This document shows, in pieces, positions 25,229-39,020 of a stretch of DNA of 64,000 nucleotides (its first letter is position 1; every line of letters starts with the position of its first letter). The notes beneath the pieces are model-generated. The model was not told the origin of the DNA. It did no database searches and saw only the letters and a list, made by a program, of their open reading frames with translations. The stretch comes from Patellaria atrata CBS 101060 (Eukaryota; Ascomycota; Dothideomycetes; Patellariales; Patellariaceae): the NCBI GenBank assembly GCA_010093705.1, contig MU006102.1:575280-639279 (forward strand), in the 5' to 3' direction. The position numbers and the translations under genes were made by a program.

Positions 25229-26133
25229 ATGGCCCCCGCGGAAAAGACCCAGAAGTCCACTAACAAAGTATCTAAATTTGTGTACATAGTCGATGCTCCG
25301 TACACAGCAGATCAATGGTTCGTCATCTCACACAAGAAAAACCCTCACTTAGCCCCTATTCTGATACCGAAGTCATTTATAGGCCACAGGTGGGGCTTCA
25401 GCATCATAATACCATTTTAGACCTCCTGGTTGAGTACGCATACCCAAACTTCTATTAGTTCAAGCATGGTATCAGTAGCCAATTGTTAATACATGTTTGT
25501 AGTCTACTCAAGCCGATAGGCAGTCATAGATCTCTGTGCATTGTCCCATCTAAAGGCAAACGCAGCAGAAAACGGAAACGAACAGAGGAGAAGCAAAGCC
25601 ACAATTCCGCCCCACTAGAACCACTAAACACATCAGTACCGGAAATATCAAGGCATATTCTGGTTGGACTCAATAGCACTTCTCGTCACATGGAACTCAC
25701 TTCAAAGGAGATCGCAAAATCCACCTTAGAAGGTATCAATCTGCCATCTCAACTAGCTGCCATATTTGTAACCAAGTCTAAAAAAGATGATCTAATGTAT
25801 TCCCACCTTCCTCTCCTCGCTCGGACATCTTCCTGTCTATATCCAAATTCTCCACCTACGGTCATTGTGCCACTAAACCTAACAGTTGAGCCCAAGTTAG
25901 CGCAAGCTCTGAGCTTACCCAGGGTGCACGTTGTTGGAATTATGAGCAGCTGTCCTGGGGCTTCTCTGTTGATCGACTACGTTCGGGATCATATTGGTCC
26001 TATCGAAGTTCCCTGGGTCAAAGAAGCAGTAAACGCAAAGTATCTCGGCCTGAAATTGCAAATGATGGAGCCAGGCACGGAATCCGACAGTCTAAAAGAA
26101 AGCAACAACATTAAGCAAAGCAAACACGACTAG
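25229..26133 (+). CDS. RNase P/MRP subunit POP3
   Basis: Proposed exons are 25229 to about 25321, 25390-25433 and 25503-26133, about 255 residues. The N terminus SKFVYIVDAPYTADQW and the second exon LQHHNTILDLLV match the POP3 pattern (a D-x-PY-x-x-x-W, then a TILDLL helix). They continue into DLLKPIGSHRS and the basic SKGKRSRKRKR. The body has ILVGLNSTSRHME, LAAIFVTKSKKDDLMYSHLPLLA, PPTVIVPL, LPRVHVVGI and VPWVKEA, the L7Ae-like fold of Pop3/Rpp38. The protein binds the RNA of RNase P and MRP for tRNA and rRNA processing in the nucleus and nucleolus. The first intron's donor is uncertain because no consensus donor keeps the phase; the second (GTACGC...TTTGTAG, 69 nt) is clear. Confidence 0.82.
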
Positions 26134-26445
26134 TTAAATGACGCACTCGAGGAAGAAATAGGATGGCTTACAGAAGTCGCCTATTGCCAGGTACAGCCTG
26201 AAGATTCTTCGGGGTTACTACTTGAGGCTGCATATGGGATTGGAATTAGTGCTTAAGGCTTTAGATTTGATACGTATATGTAAAGTATAACTACGTATGC
26301 TCAAGGATATTGAGTGGGCTAAATCTTACACAAAGCCTGTAGTGAGTCTTTCGTGCTCCCCTTCGTCTCCTTTATTAGTCCTGCGATTTGCTTAAACCTA
26401 GAAGACAAAAATTAGCATCGTGATGCACATACTATGCATAGGGAC
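26134..26445. other. Convergent 3' spacer
   Basis: This 312-base spacer lies between the 3' ends of POP3 and the isochorismatase-like gene. It contains the two 3' UTRs and nothing else that I can see. Confidence 0.4.
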
Positions 26446-27193
26446 TCACTCTTCAACTCCGGCATCACCCATACACTCGTAGATCCAACTCTCGCTCGTC
26501 GTTACCACAGCTCCTTCCCTAGCAAGCCTTGCCAATGCAATGGGCACCTCCTCCTTGTTGCAGCTTGAAACTGCGTCAGCTAGGACATAGACTTTATGTC
26601 CATCAGCAAGAAGATCCAGTGTGGTCTGCGTCACGCAGATATGTGATTCAATGCCAACGACAACACACTCGTGATTCCGTCCGGGAAGAGCCTTAAGAGC
26701 CTCTAAGACATCTGGTATGCACATGGAAAAGCGCGATTTATCGGCATGGACTTTGGTCGCAACTCCCCCGAAACTATCAAGATTCAACTCTAGGCAAGTA
26801 TCTCCTAGACGTGCACGGTTCTGGGTCGTGGCAAATACGGGGATATCGAGGATTTGGCCTGATTGTAGAAAAACACATCAGAAATCGTCCAGTTTACTTT
26901 GAAACTATCCATCTACAGTCGAAAAATAGGAGTGCAGCGTTTCCACGAAGAGAGAAATCGACGCACTTGCTTTGAGCATCTTTTGTGTAGTCGCAAGGAC
27001 TTTATCGAATTCATAGATAGCAGGTTTGAACTTTTCCTGCAAATCGCATATGCTTGCTTCTCGTGAGTAAAAGAATACATTTACCGGGAGAATTGTTCGT
27101 ACAACAGAGCGGGGCTCTCTAGCATATTGTTAGTTAGGTCCATTTAATCTGAGGTGTAACGTCTATACTCAATCTTCTTGATGGTTTAGACAT
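26446..27193 (-). CDS. Isochorismatase-fold hydrolase
   Basis: Four exons fit: 27193-27169, 27118-27103, 27052-26967 and 26858-26446; introns are 50, 50 and 108 nt, and the product is 179 residues. The two smallest exons are 25 and 16 nt, yet the joined frame reads MSKPSRRLKSPALFICDLQE without a break. The catalytic triad of the family is present: Asp17 (FICDLQEKF), Lys83 (HADKSRFSM) and Cys117 (VGIESHICVTQTTLDLL). Other family blocks are IPVFATTQNRARLGDT and GHKVYVLADAVSS. It resembles the short ISOC2/YcaC-like group, which often sits in mitochondria or peroxisomes. The substrate is unknown. No salicylate or siderophore gene lies nearby. It shares a 1.9-kb divergent promoter region with the nucleotidyltransferase gene. 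Confidence 0.88.
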
Positions 27194-29094
27194 AGTTGAT
27201 TGATCGCGGAGTAATGAACGGAAGGTTCCTGACGAGTTCATGGCGACCTTCAATCGGGAGAATTGAGCATCTTCATAATGCATCAGTTGACGTACCATTC
27301 AGTGAACGGACGACAGGGTGCCAAGAAATATGCAGCTTCCCCCGCAATCGCCGAGGCAGTGGAATCATTCCCCTAACCCCCCTGATCCTTCACTTCCTGG
27401 GCTGATGTTCGAGCTTACGGTGCTTACCTTATGGTACCTTAGTCATGGGAGTTAGGTTTTGAGCAACTCAAACCAGGGGAGAAAAAGGAAATCTTTGGCC
27501 CCTTTTAACTCTCACAAAAGCAAACTGACCTCTCGCTCTGAGGAGATTGTCAGTGCCAGGTAATTGGTATTGTACAGTACAGTACAGTACTCCGTGACTG
27601 CGGGGATATAAAGAACTGCTTCTTGAGCTACATCCATACAACCACCCTTGCTCATTAAACTTATAATATAACCTACTTTGTTTGGACCACGAAGAACCTT
27701 TCAAGGTGCTCTCTTGACCTGCGAGAGAGTCCTTGATATACCTGTGCGGCCCGACGGGAGCGGCTCAGAGCCTCTGATTACGATTTAGCTCTTGTGATAT
27801 TCAGTAGCATGGGAAGTACAAGAGTTGGGCGCACAAGGATGAAGATGTGCCACAGAAGACCTTGATTCCTTACTGCTTCGTAGGGTGTATTTGCCTGAGT
27901 ACAGTACTCATAGCAATAGAGAGAGAGCTGTATAATTATGCGCAGCCCGCGGTATCAGCCCCGCGCAAACCTTACAGCTGGTGAGATTCCTGTTTATCAG
28001 CCTTGCATTCCTGTAGGATAAGGGCGCTGTTTCGAAGATACTCCTCTTGTGCAACCCTATGCTGATGCCTCGTGTCAGCGACGGGGTAGACAGCGAAAAG
28101 ACTGGTCAGATGTCACGGTGACTTTGTAGAGAGAAAATACTCCACTAGCTTTGACTCTCGAAGCCTTGTATTTCCACATCATCCACCGATTCTTTGATAG
28201 TACTTTTAACATGCAGGATGATGTCTTTGACCGTCGTTGCTACAAACGTATCGTGAAATATCGCTGGATCGTGTTGTGAAATCTGCCTTCGCCTGATCTA
28301 TGTTAGCTGTAGCTATTAAGGTACCTTATGGGAATGCTATTTTGTTGAAAATAGATCTGTAATACAAATCTAAATACACCAGTTATAAGAGTATGAGTGA
28401 GATCGGTTTCTGAATCACTGCAAATGAGGGCAGAAAGACAAGTTGAAAGGGTCAAACCGCTTTCCATGATGGTCATTAGTGTGATTCCCTGTGAAGGGAG
28501 CGAGGGTCTTATTTCTACATAACCAAACACCTCGAAGTCTCGATTGAGAATCTCCTCCCCTACAACTCAACTTTCACTCTCCACTCTCCGACACCCGCGT
28601 CTCATAATCAGTTTACATATTGATCGCACTTGTTTTTTTGTTGTGACATTGTGTCTTCTCCACTCTTCGTGCGCCTCGAACGGTTCCAAACCGCCAATCC
28701 GCAGCGACGCTTTGAGCAGGGGGTGTCGCCTATGTGACCTCGATTTGGAGACCTCCTACCACTCTGGTCTACCACGGTCCTCACGTCTCCGGCTGAATAT
28801 ATTCTAGGTTCTGACAAGAGTACTTGGAACACATTTTCAATTCGAACACGTTCTTGTGTCTAGCTACCGTTCTCTCACGTTCTATAGCCACTCTCTCTTC
28901 GAACTGACCCCCGACGACGGGTTGGCCACCAGGGCGACATTTTGGAGTAGGCTTGTATGGGCGACACTCAACGTATAACTCAAGGAGCGACAGAAAATCA
29001 CTAAATAGCGCATACCCAGCCTATACTCTATACATTCCAGAATCATAACGACCACGTCTCCTCCTACTCACAACATCCTCGAAACGTTTGGTTA
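27194..29094. promoter_or_regulatory. Long divergent promoter spacer
   Basis: 1.9 kb separate the divergent isochorismatase and nucleotidyltransferase genes. A short GTACA tandem lies at 27571-27591. Pyrimidine-rich tracts around 28650-28880 and 29040-29075 fit the 5' leader of the plus-strand gene. Several open frames of 60-90 codons (for example 28303-28530 minus and 28544-28807 plus) lack any coding signature. No RNA gene is recognised. Confidence 0.4.
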
Positions 29095-32000
29095 TTGACA
29101 GCACAGGCCCAGCAACACCTCGCATATTACTATCCGCTACTTCAAGTAGCCCAGTTCAACCATTCGCGTAGGACTGCTTTTGCCAGAAATCTTGAACTAG
29201 CCGCCATCGTGTCTTCTCTAGAGCGAGGCGTGGTGCACGCTTCACAAGCTACTCCATCTCTGTCAAAGAAGCCTTCTAAGGGGCGCGCCCCACGACAAAA
29301 GCTCGATGGGAATTCTTGTGCCTCTAATAGTGCTACGAAGGGCACTGCGCCGGTGACAAAAAAGATCGCCGCAACCATGGCTGTTAGAAACCGTGAAGGT
29401 CTCATGCATCCACTTCCCTCTCGCCCTCCTCTATCTTCTCACCATTCAAATTCTGTACCTTCAACACCCCACCAACATCCACGGGACCTCATCCACCGTT
29501 CAAGAACGCCTTCTCCAAACGGAGGTCTGGGAAGTCATTCCCCTCGATCAGTCTCGTCTGAAGCAAATGGACCTATGACCACACTACGTAAACCTCGTAC
29601 AGCTTGCAGATATGAAACAAGTGTAGCATTTGGAAAGAGGCGGTTTGGTTACGATAAAACAGATATATTAGAAAAAGCAGAAATTGAACCTAAGAAGGTA
29701 CTAGATCCAAGGGAGGAGCAGAAATTGAATGGCGAAATGAGGGAATTGTATAACCGTTTGCTACCATCGGAAGAAAGTCAAAACAGGAGGTTAAAACTGG
29801 TTGAAAAACTGGAGGGTATATTACATAAAGAGTGGCCTGGTAATGAGTTCAAGGTCCACGTCTTTGGCTCATCTGGTAACCTGCTATGCACGAGCGAATC
29901 TGATGGTTGGTACAAAGTTCTCTACGGGACAAGTTTAGCTGCTAATGACAAAATCAAGTCGACATATGTATACAAACACCGATGAAGAAACTAGAGACCA
30001 TGTGTATCCTCGCAATGGCTCTTGCGAAACGTGAGTTGCATTCAAAATTATATCCTCTCAGGTACTGACGCGGAGAAGATGGCATGGAACGTGTTGTTTG
30101 CGTCGCCGGAGCAAAAGTTCCTATCGTCAAGATTTGGGACCCCGAGTTACATTTGGCATGCGACATGAATGTAAACAATACTCTAGCATTGGAAAATACG
30201 CGCATGATAAAGACTTATGTACAAATTGACGAGCGTGTCCGGCCCTTGGCTATGATAATCAAGCACTGGACAAGTGAAAGGATATTGAACGATGCTGGTA
30301 AGCAGTCGGGGTTCAACTCAGAGCATTCGATTCAAACAACTGATATATTGTGCAGCCATCGGAGCCACATTGAGCTCTTACGCTTGGATATGTATGATTT
30401 TGAATTTCCTTCAAACACGAAATCCGCCTATTCTCCCGGCATTGCATCATATGTCACAACGTCTATACTCTCCACAAACAGGCCGGGAATCGGAGTTTGC
30501 GGATGACATTACCGCTCTACGCGATTTTGGGAAACCTAATAAAGAGACTATCGGTGAATTATTATTCCAGTTTTTCCGCCGTTACGGCCACGAGATAGAT
30601 TATCAGAGTTCCGTAATCTCTGTACGAGATGGAAAATTGCTGACCAGGGCGGCTAAAGGATGGGATATTCAAAGCCTATCAAGAGAGGGACACGAACGTT
30701 TGTGTGTGGAAGAACCTTTCAATGTTTTTCGCAATCTTGGGAACTCTGCAGATGATTATTCCTTTCGAGGTATCCACCTCGAGCTACGAAGAGCATTTGA
30801 CTTGCTCGCGGAAGGAGGACAACTTGCAAAATGCTGCGAGCATTACGAGTTTCCACCCGAAGAGAAAATGATATTCAAGAAACCCACTCCTGCGCCAAAA
30901 GCAGTGCTCTCCCTCACAGCACCCCAATCAGCACGAGGTGGTCGGGGTAATCAAGCTTCTCGGGGAGGGAAAAACAATGGGGCCGCAAAACAAAACCAAA
31001 ACTATCGCCGAGCATCCAGCGGAGCAGCTTCACTCCCTGGTAACCGACACGCTTTTTTGCAAAGCCCTCCCATCGGTATGCAAGGACCTGATTATTTTGG
31101 CAGGTCGCCGAATCTGCATGATCAACTCTTCCAGCAGTATCAGTTTCTCCAGATGCAGGAGAACACCTTAAGGAGCCACCTCTTAGCCCAACATCATCAG
31201 CATGCTCACTCACACTTAGCTGCTCAAGCTCAGGCTCAAGCCCAAGCTCAAGCCCAAACTCAAGCCCAGACCCAAGGCAGAGGTGCCCCAACAGGTTCTC
31301 CGCAGAAAGGACCTTTCCTCAATGGAATACCTAGTCCACGTCCACCTGAAAGTTCTACGAGCAACGTAGCCAACTTTCCAGGCTTCGTCTATCCATATTC
31401 CACCGTGTACGATCTCTCTCAGCCAATGACTCAGTCAATCTCGCAGGATGGCTCAAGAACTAATCCTTCCTCCCCATCGTTGACGACGAGTAGTCCAGCA
31501 CTTCGGCGAGGTGTACACCGTTCCTCTGTGACAAGTGGATCTCAGAGCACTTCTGGGAGGTCCCAATCTCAACCAGCTCGCGGTATCCCTAGCTCTCTAG
31601 TATTACAAGGTTACCCTCCCATGCCAGGGCAAGATGCATTAGGAATCACTCAGTACCCTGTTGCCAGTCAGTCACACGAGCCACAACGTGAACGATCAAA
31701 TACAGAGCAGGTAGTTCAGGCATCACGGCATCACCCCTACCCAATGACAATGCTTCAAATGACTGGGCATGGGATGCCGAAGGAATACATCGGCTATTAC
31801 GTAGGTGACTCACCTCAAATACGGCCACAATATCCTGATCAAACCCAGTATTCGATGCCTGTCTTTGGTGATTTAACACACCAAAAGCAAAGGATCTCTC
31901 CAGACTTACTTCCCCCTCTTGTCTCCAGGCATGTATCTCGATCTCCATCCCCCTTGGGACACTTTAGAAGCTATTCTACCGGACTTCGCTCGGCACCATT

Positions 32001-32964
32001 ACCAGGTACTTCTATGTCTAGTGGTCTAAGGCAAGATTCTCTTCATCCTCCTGAAGAGAATGGTCTACTGATCGTCAACGGTTCCACACCTTCCACTTAT
32101 TCCCGCAATAGAGAGCAAAATACTGCAGTTGAGGAGTCAAGCACAACCGATGACTCTCCAATATTCACACCATCTGGGTCATCTTCGGTTATCAACCCTG
32201 AACAGCCAGGCCTAGACATGTTAGATCTCCGGCAACAGCATATGTATGCTAATGAGCTCTTACAACGTCATAATGCTGAGCACTCAAGAATTACTATTGC
32301 GAATGGTACAAATGGTCATCTCCCAGCTTCTGTTACGCAGTCACCAGTGGCTTACTCGAGCCCACGCTCATTCCCTCCAACACTGTTAGACCCTGAAAAT
32401 TCGATTTCTTCAAACAATAACAATATTCAGTCATCAAAATCATCTCCTCAACAGGCAGGTTCACCTCTTGGTAGCAGTCCCCCTTTGAAGCAAGGCATTC
32501 AAGCACTTGGTTTATCCGGAAGTGTTCCTACGACGCGTGAGGAGACCGCAATATCTGCGCCGTTACTATCACCTGTCTTCGAGACCCGTACTCCGTCCCC
32601 TGTTGCGAATCGGAGTATAGACACCAATCGACATCCCAAACTCAATGGTTTAAGCCTTACAACGAATGGTGTCTCTTCGAAAGAATCCTTAGCTTCTCCA
32701 CATGGGCGAGGTCCAGTTCAGAGTAAAGAGACACAGCAGAAACTAGCTCAGCCCAAGAAGGCGGTTCAAGGGAGAGGCGAACCCAACGGAAAGACCAACG
32801 TAAGTAGTTCGTCGAACGTAAACAACGGAAATAACTGGCAACGGACGAGTAAACGAAAGTCACGATCATGCGCAAAATCTACAAGCTCCCAAAAAGCTGG
32901 AATAGATATGAAAGCTCAAGGAGAGCCATTACCCGTCAATTTGTCCGAGAGGAAAGGAGGCTAA
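29095..32964 (+). CDS. Cid1/Trf4-type RNA nucleotidyltransferase
   Basis: Exons are 29095-29905, 29959-30030, 30079-30297 and 30356-32964; introns are 53, 48 and 58 nt, giving 1,236 residues. The catalytic core is assembled across junctions. The nucleotidyltransferase motif is FGSSGNLLCTSESDVDICI, with Asp270 and Asp272, and the third Asp is 323 in LACDMNVNN. The PAP-associated domain follows: RPLAMIIKHWTSERILNDA, SSYAWICMILNFLQTR, then GELLFQFFRRYGHEIDYQ and FNVFRNLGNSADDYSF. Such enzymes add non-templated U or A to RNA 3' ends, acting in decay or silencing. The first intron has an unusual GTTGGT donor but is needed to restore DVD. The last 650 residues are disordered: a basic RGG-like stretch (ARGGRGNQASRGGK), a Gln-Ala repeat, and many Ser/Pro motifs. 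Uridylation versus adenylation cannot be told from sequence. Confidence 0.9.
31219..31275 (+). repeat. Gln-Ala coding minisatellite in the nucleotidyltransferase
   Basis: A run of 6-bp CAAGCY/CAGGCT units encodes alternating Gln-Ala, passing into Gln-Thr-Gln-Ala. It lies in the disordered tail and could vary in length between strains. Confidence 0.7.
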
Positions 32965-34117
32965 ATGTCCTTTATTTCCTCTTTGTGGAAGACCAATGCT
33001 GTTTCCGCGCTTTTCCTTCGCACGTGGACTAGCTGTGTGAATTAAAGCTACTATCTTCTGTAACGGGATATTTCGCCTTGTTGAAGGTGTTGAGCTGCAT
33101 TCTGCAAGAATTTCATAACGCAGTGTAGGCATGTTGTGGTGACGACGCGGACTTTCGGTAAGAGACTGAGTCTATGAAGCCCTCTTCTTTTGCAACACCA
33201 CTTCTTGAACTGTAGTCTTGGGGTTGTATACCACTTCCCATAGCATCAAAAGTTCACCCTTGACACCTCAATGTTTACAAACGGGATGGAAAGTGGTTGC
33301 TGGACACGTCCCTCACTAAAACAGAAAAAAAAAATAAAGAAAACACGGCCGATACCTGCTGCGATGCTTAACTTTGACGAGATTGTCCAAGTAAAAGCAA
33401 CAATGATTTGAAGCAATATGGGGATCAAACACATTTACAGGAGTCTTTAGGTATAGAAGAGGACCCATTCTTGTTCACTTACACAGCGGAGTTTCATGTC
33501 TTTTTCCTTCTGAATAGGTACAGCGAGTGATATGGGAACCAGGATATTCTTGCATCATCAGAGGGATTGGATTGGCGTTCTCTTCATTTGTAAGTGGCAT
33601 CACAAGCGCGGGATTGGAGTTGCTTTTATACAACATTCCGGAGGTTGGTTTGTATGTGTATTTATATGTGATCTACAAGGAGAGGGGGTAGCGGAATGGA
33701 GATAAACTATTCTATAGAAAGAAATGGTATAGAATACGTTTTGACAATTCTAATGAGTCCATACAGGGAAAAGCCAGTGTCTACCTTGGTCAATCTGGTT
33801 AGGCTACAGTGAGGAAGAGTCTAAGTATTCTGGCATTCAACATCGCAAGGTTGATAATTTCAACATCTACCATACCGGGTGAAGCAATTTCTCTGTTGTA
33901 AATCGTTAATATGTACTTGGAGCTAAAACCTGGAACTGTTTTTGATATACGCCATGACTTATAGCTGCATCACAAGCCGCCAAGCTACTGCGGTTATAGC
34001 CCAGGAGATACGATGTGGGGAGAAGGCGGGCTGACACCGCAACTTCGTAGACCAAAGGTGCCTACAAACCGCAGGACCTTCTGTATCCTCCCATGAAGAG
34101 ATACAACCTCAAGCAGG
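32965..34117. other. Spacer downstream of the nucleotidyltransferase
   Basis: This holds the 3' UTR of the nucleotidyltransferase gene and the promoter of the RING ligase gene, both on the plus strand. An A-run lies near 33321-33342. Open frames at 32929-33132 and 33246-33434 (minus) have no recognisable features. Nothing else is seen. Confidence 0.4.
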
Positions 34118-37043
34118 ATGGCCGAGGCCCCGAAGAGCGGCTTACTAGACCTGGAAAAACAGTTGACTTGTTCGGTAAGTTGGCATCCAGCAATACTAGA
34201 GTGGACTTGGCGGACATGATACTTGAATTGGTGCTGTCATAGTACATTTCTGATAATTTTTTGGGATTGGGTCTGGTTACAGAGTTTGATTCGGTTGCTG
34301 ATATCTCCAGATATGCACTGAAATTCTATACCAACCCCTCACCCTCCTCAATTGTTTACACACATTCTGCGGGTCTTGCCTAAAACCATGGTTTGCTGAA
34401 CAAGCTTCGAACGCAAAAACTCCACACCCGTACACCTGCCCATCATGTCGCGCACCTGTACGGGAAGCGAGATCAAACGCTACGGTCACAACCCTCCTTG
34501 ACATGTTAAACCAAGCGAATCCCGACCGAGATAGGACGCAGGAAGAGAAGGATGATATGGACAGGATCTTTACCCGCGGGGAGAATATCTTACCTGAAGT
34601 TCAGCTAAGAGAAGATGATGAGGATGAAGAGGACCGCAGGATCATGGACCAGGTTCGGGAGTTGAGTTTACAGGAAGTGGGTATGGGAGAGGGTAACTTA
34701 AGCGCACCAAGGGCAAGGAGAAGCCGGGAAAGGAGCAGGGATAGAAGAGAAAGAGAGGGAAGGTCTCAGGGAGCAAGAAGTTCAAGTCATACTAGGGGCA
34801 GCGAAGTACAGCACACTACGTACCGGACGCCTATTCCAGCTCGCCAGATAGAGCATCAATCAAGTCTGAGATCCTTGCTTAGCTCGTCGGAGATTGATTC
34901 CCAACAGATAGAAGAAGAGATCTTGAGACAGATAATGGAAGAAGGGTTGCTAGATGGTATTGATCTTACAAATATTGATGTCTCTCAAGAGGATGAGATT
35001 AGTGAAAGGATTGCTGAAGCTTACCGCAGAAGGATGAGGGAGAGGGAGAGGGAGAGAGAGCAACGTAGGGAAAGAGATCGGTCTAGGTCTCGAGAAGAAC
35101 GTCGAAGCAGCAGTAATCCGTCATCAAGCCAAACCCGTCCATCAGAGCATCTAAGACGGCCGCAGAGTGAGAGGAACGAGTCCGCCCCGGTTCAACAGAC
35201 AGGATCCTCTCGTCCACCAGTCTCTCGCCCACATTTGCTCGAAGCTGTTAATGATGATGGACGAACCCGTCATCGCAGATCCTCTAGTCAAGGGAGTTCG
35301 CGCTCTGCTCAGGTGGCGAGATCTCGCGATCTGACAATCGGCACTGAGAGGCCTGCGGCTCGTTCCTCTACTGATCTTTCCGGTCGGTCACAGACCGGAC
35401 AAGTTAGCTTAGACAGAGGACCTCGGATACCAATTCAAGATCGTAGAAATACAGATCCAAATCACCGTGTTATAGAGCAATGGCGCAGTGCTGCAGCGAA
35501 TGTCACTTCAAATTCAAACCCGTCATCCCCTAGAAGAGTCGTCTTTGATACTACGACGGAAAGCCCACCCGCTCTTGCAACGCCAATTCCTCCCTCACTA
35601 AGGACTCCAAACTCTCCTCGCCTGAAGCCAGACACATCTGGAGCACGGCAATTCCGCTCTCCGTCGTCACTTCCGTCTCAAACTCCAGAAACTCGTTCAC
35701 GTGAGCATAGCAGTCAACCTTCTTCGTCAACCGCTCTTATTCGACCTCAAATGTTTCCCGAACCGTCAATCACCTGCGACCGGTGTGGTAAAACTCATAT
35801 TGAATACGAACTACATTATAACTGCCCCAAGGACCAAGGTGGAAACTACAACTTATGCATACGATGCTACCGTCAGGGTAAAGGCTGCCTCAACTGGTTC
35901 GGCTTCGGGCACGCCGCAAAACATAGATTCGAGCAGCGTGCACCTCCCAATGGATATCCTCCGAGTCAAGATCAACCGCACGTGCTCACCGGTCATCGAT
36001 ATCTCCGACCGAGAGAAGATGCAACCCGTTCTACCTCTCCCGACACCAACGTCCAACTTACAGAGGACGATCCCTCAAAACGCCTCGAAGCAGGTGTCTT
36101 CTGCTCTCTATGTTTCGCGTTCGCAAACGCATGCTTCTGGCGCTGCGACTTCTGCAACGAAGGCGAATGGGGTTTCTGCAACACTTGCGTCAACCAAGAC
36201 CGACACTGCACACACCCCCTACTCCCCCTCTCCCACATCTCCAACAGCAAAAGCGGTCGCACCCAAACCTCAGACACCACTTCCACACTTGCATCCTCAA
36301 CATCACTGACCTCCCCAACCACTCAGCTCATCCCCAAAGTCGCATCCGTCCTCCGTGGCCCCACCACCATCCCCTACGCAAACACCCTCTTCCGCCCCCT
36401 CACCTTCAGCACCACCTGCGATCTCTGCAAGTACCCCATTCCCCCTTCCCACACGCGCTACCACTGCCCCCAATGCAACGACGGCGATTACGATATCTGC
36501 ACGCCCTGCTACACCGGCCTCGTCCTCGACCGCCGCATCGCCCCGCACAACGGCCACCAAGGCTGGCGCCGCTGCCTCAAGGGCCACCGCATGGTAGTCG
36601 TCGGGTTCGAGGACCGCAACGGCGGCCAGAGGCGCGTGGTGAGCAGGGACTTGGTCGGCGGCTGGGCGCTGAAGGAAGACGATGCTGCCATCGCTGCTTC
36701 GTCGACCGGCGCGGGGAATGTCGCGAACCCGGATCAGGCGCCTAACTGGTCCTGGCGCGATGCAGATGGTACGGTGCGTAAGGCCCGTTCGTCCTCCATG
36801 CATCCTCTCTCCCCGTCTTCGTCTGCCGTTCCCCGTTTCCCACCTGACGGCGGCGTTGGGCTCAGGTTGCTAGCGCTGTGGAGTTATTGGCCTGCTGAGG
36901 GGGTCACGGATGAGTTGGCCTTTCCGAAGGGCGCGGAGATCACTGAGGCGGAGGATATCAATGGGGATTGGTTCTGGGGGGTTTATTGTGGGAGTAAGGG
37001 GTTGTTGCCGGGTGGTTATGGGAGGGTTGTTGGGGGATGGTAA
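34118..37043 (+). CDS. RING-ZZ-SH3 domain ubiquitin ligase candidate
   Basis: Exons are 34118-34174 and 34311-37043 (intron 136 nt, GTAAGT donor), giving 929 residues. The splice falls inside the RING finger: LTCS joined to ICTEILYQPLTLLNCLHTF, CGSCLKPWF and YTCPSCRAPV, a complete C3HC4 set at residues 18-68. The middle is a disordered Arg/Ser/Glu region. Then come three zinc-binding stretches: CDRCGKTHIEYELHYNC with CIRC at about 505-545, CSLCFAFANACFWRCDFC at about 613-655, and CDLCKYPIPPSHTRYHC with CTPC and HNGH at about 721-770, which looks like a ZZ domain. The end, about 869-925, is SH3-like (LRLLALWSYWPAEGVTDEL ... GDWFWGVYCGSKGLLPGGYG). RING proteins recruit E2 enzymes; the SH3 and ZZ parts should choose partners. 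The substrate is unknown. From 36180 the gene becomes very GC-rich and flips from C to G excess near 36590, which opens several false frames. Confidence 0.88.
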
Positions 37044-37492
37044 AGGAAGGCTAGCAATGAGCGTCGTTCTACCTTTTCATTACATTTGAAAACGAAGGGT
37101 TGTATGGGTCAGAATTTTTGGGGTTGAATTTGGACTGGTTTTGAGATGGCATGGAGTGTTGAGCGAGTTGGATATCCAGGTCTGTAGTCAAACGTTTAAT
37201 TGCATATTTGACCATGGAAATGATGTTAGACTGTACGAGAGTTTTAGGGTGAAGGTATACTTTCTAACCAAACACATCAGGAAGGGTAGGGGAAGTAAAT
37301 ACCACCGTGTGCATTTAGGATATCTGATGATGAGGAAAGAAAGCGGACCGAAGACATCCATCATCCGGCGCCACCGAGACCCATCTGGGGACCAAACGAC
37401 TAATGAGAACAAGAAGTGAAATCCCTGTGAGAATAGAATAATTGCTCATTCATGACATCCCAACCGCCCGCCACTGACCAAGAACTCAACAC
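37044..37492. other. Convergent 3' spacer
   Basis: This lies between the 3' ends of the RING ligase gene (plus) and calmodulin (minus) and holds their 3' UTRs. Overlapping open frames at 37141-37419 plus and 37188-37412 minus have no family features. Confidence 0.4.
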
Positions 37493-38528
<1,036 letters not shown>

Positions 38529-39020
38529 TGCGCTGATGTGAAGTTTATGAGAAAAAGAGTTGATAGGAAGAATGAGAAGTTTGTTCAAAGTTAGAGAAAG
38601 TTCTCCAGAAAAAGTGTAAGGAAAGGAAGGATTTTAGAAAATCAGGCCAGGAATTAGAGGTTGAAGTAAGTTCCAGTAGTCGGGTGTTATTGTGAGGCGG
38701 CCGTTTCGCAACAGAACGGCAAGCAATCGCCCGCCTGGGCTGAACCTGAACTCTCGATCTCTTACCCTCAGCTCTTGCCGCTAATACCCCCCAATACAGT
38801 CACATTCTTACCTAATTATACCGAAAGGGAATACGCCGCGTACTTTTGAACTTTGAGAGCTCCTTGTATACTTTTGTAAGATATCCATTCACATAAGATG
38901 TATGCTTCATTGTTGACGTGAACTTACAGCACTCTACACACCCTTGGATTAAAATCCGCCAACGACGCATTATCCTTCCGATCCACCATGTTATACGCTT
39001 GTCCTGCGTAGTCTAACACC
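38529..39020. promoter_or_regulatory. Divergent promoter, calmodulin and TLG2
   Basis: 492 bases between two start codons on opposite strands. It contains purine-rich sequence next to calmodulin and a stretch of ordinary composition next to TLG2. No repeat or extra gene is seen. Confidence 0.45.

Noticed and set aside
25434-25502. Reading POP3 from a start inside this intron
   Set aside because: It would lose the conserved DAPYTADQW and TILDLL segments that splice in from upstream.
35701-36803. Several open frames on both strands inside the RING ligase gene
   Set aside because: They are caused by the high GC content; only the frame with zinc ligands and the SH3-like end makes sense.
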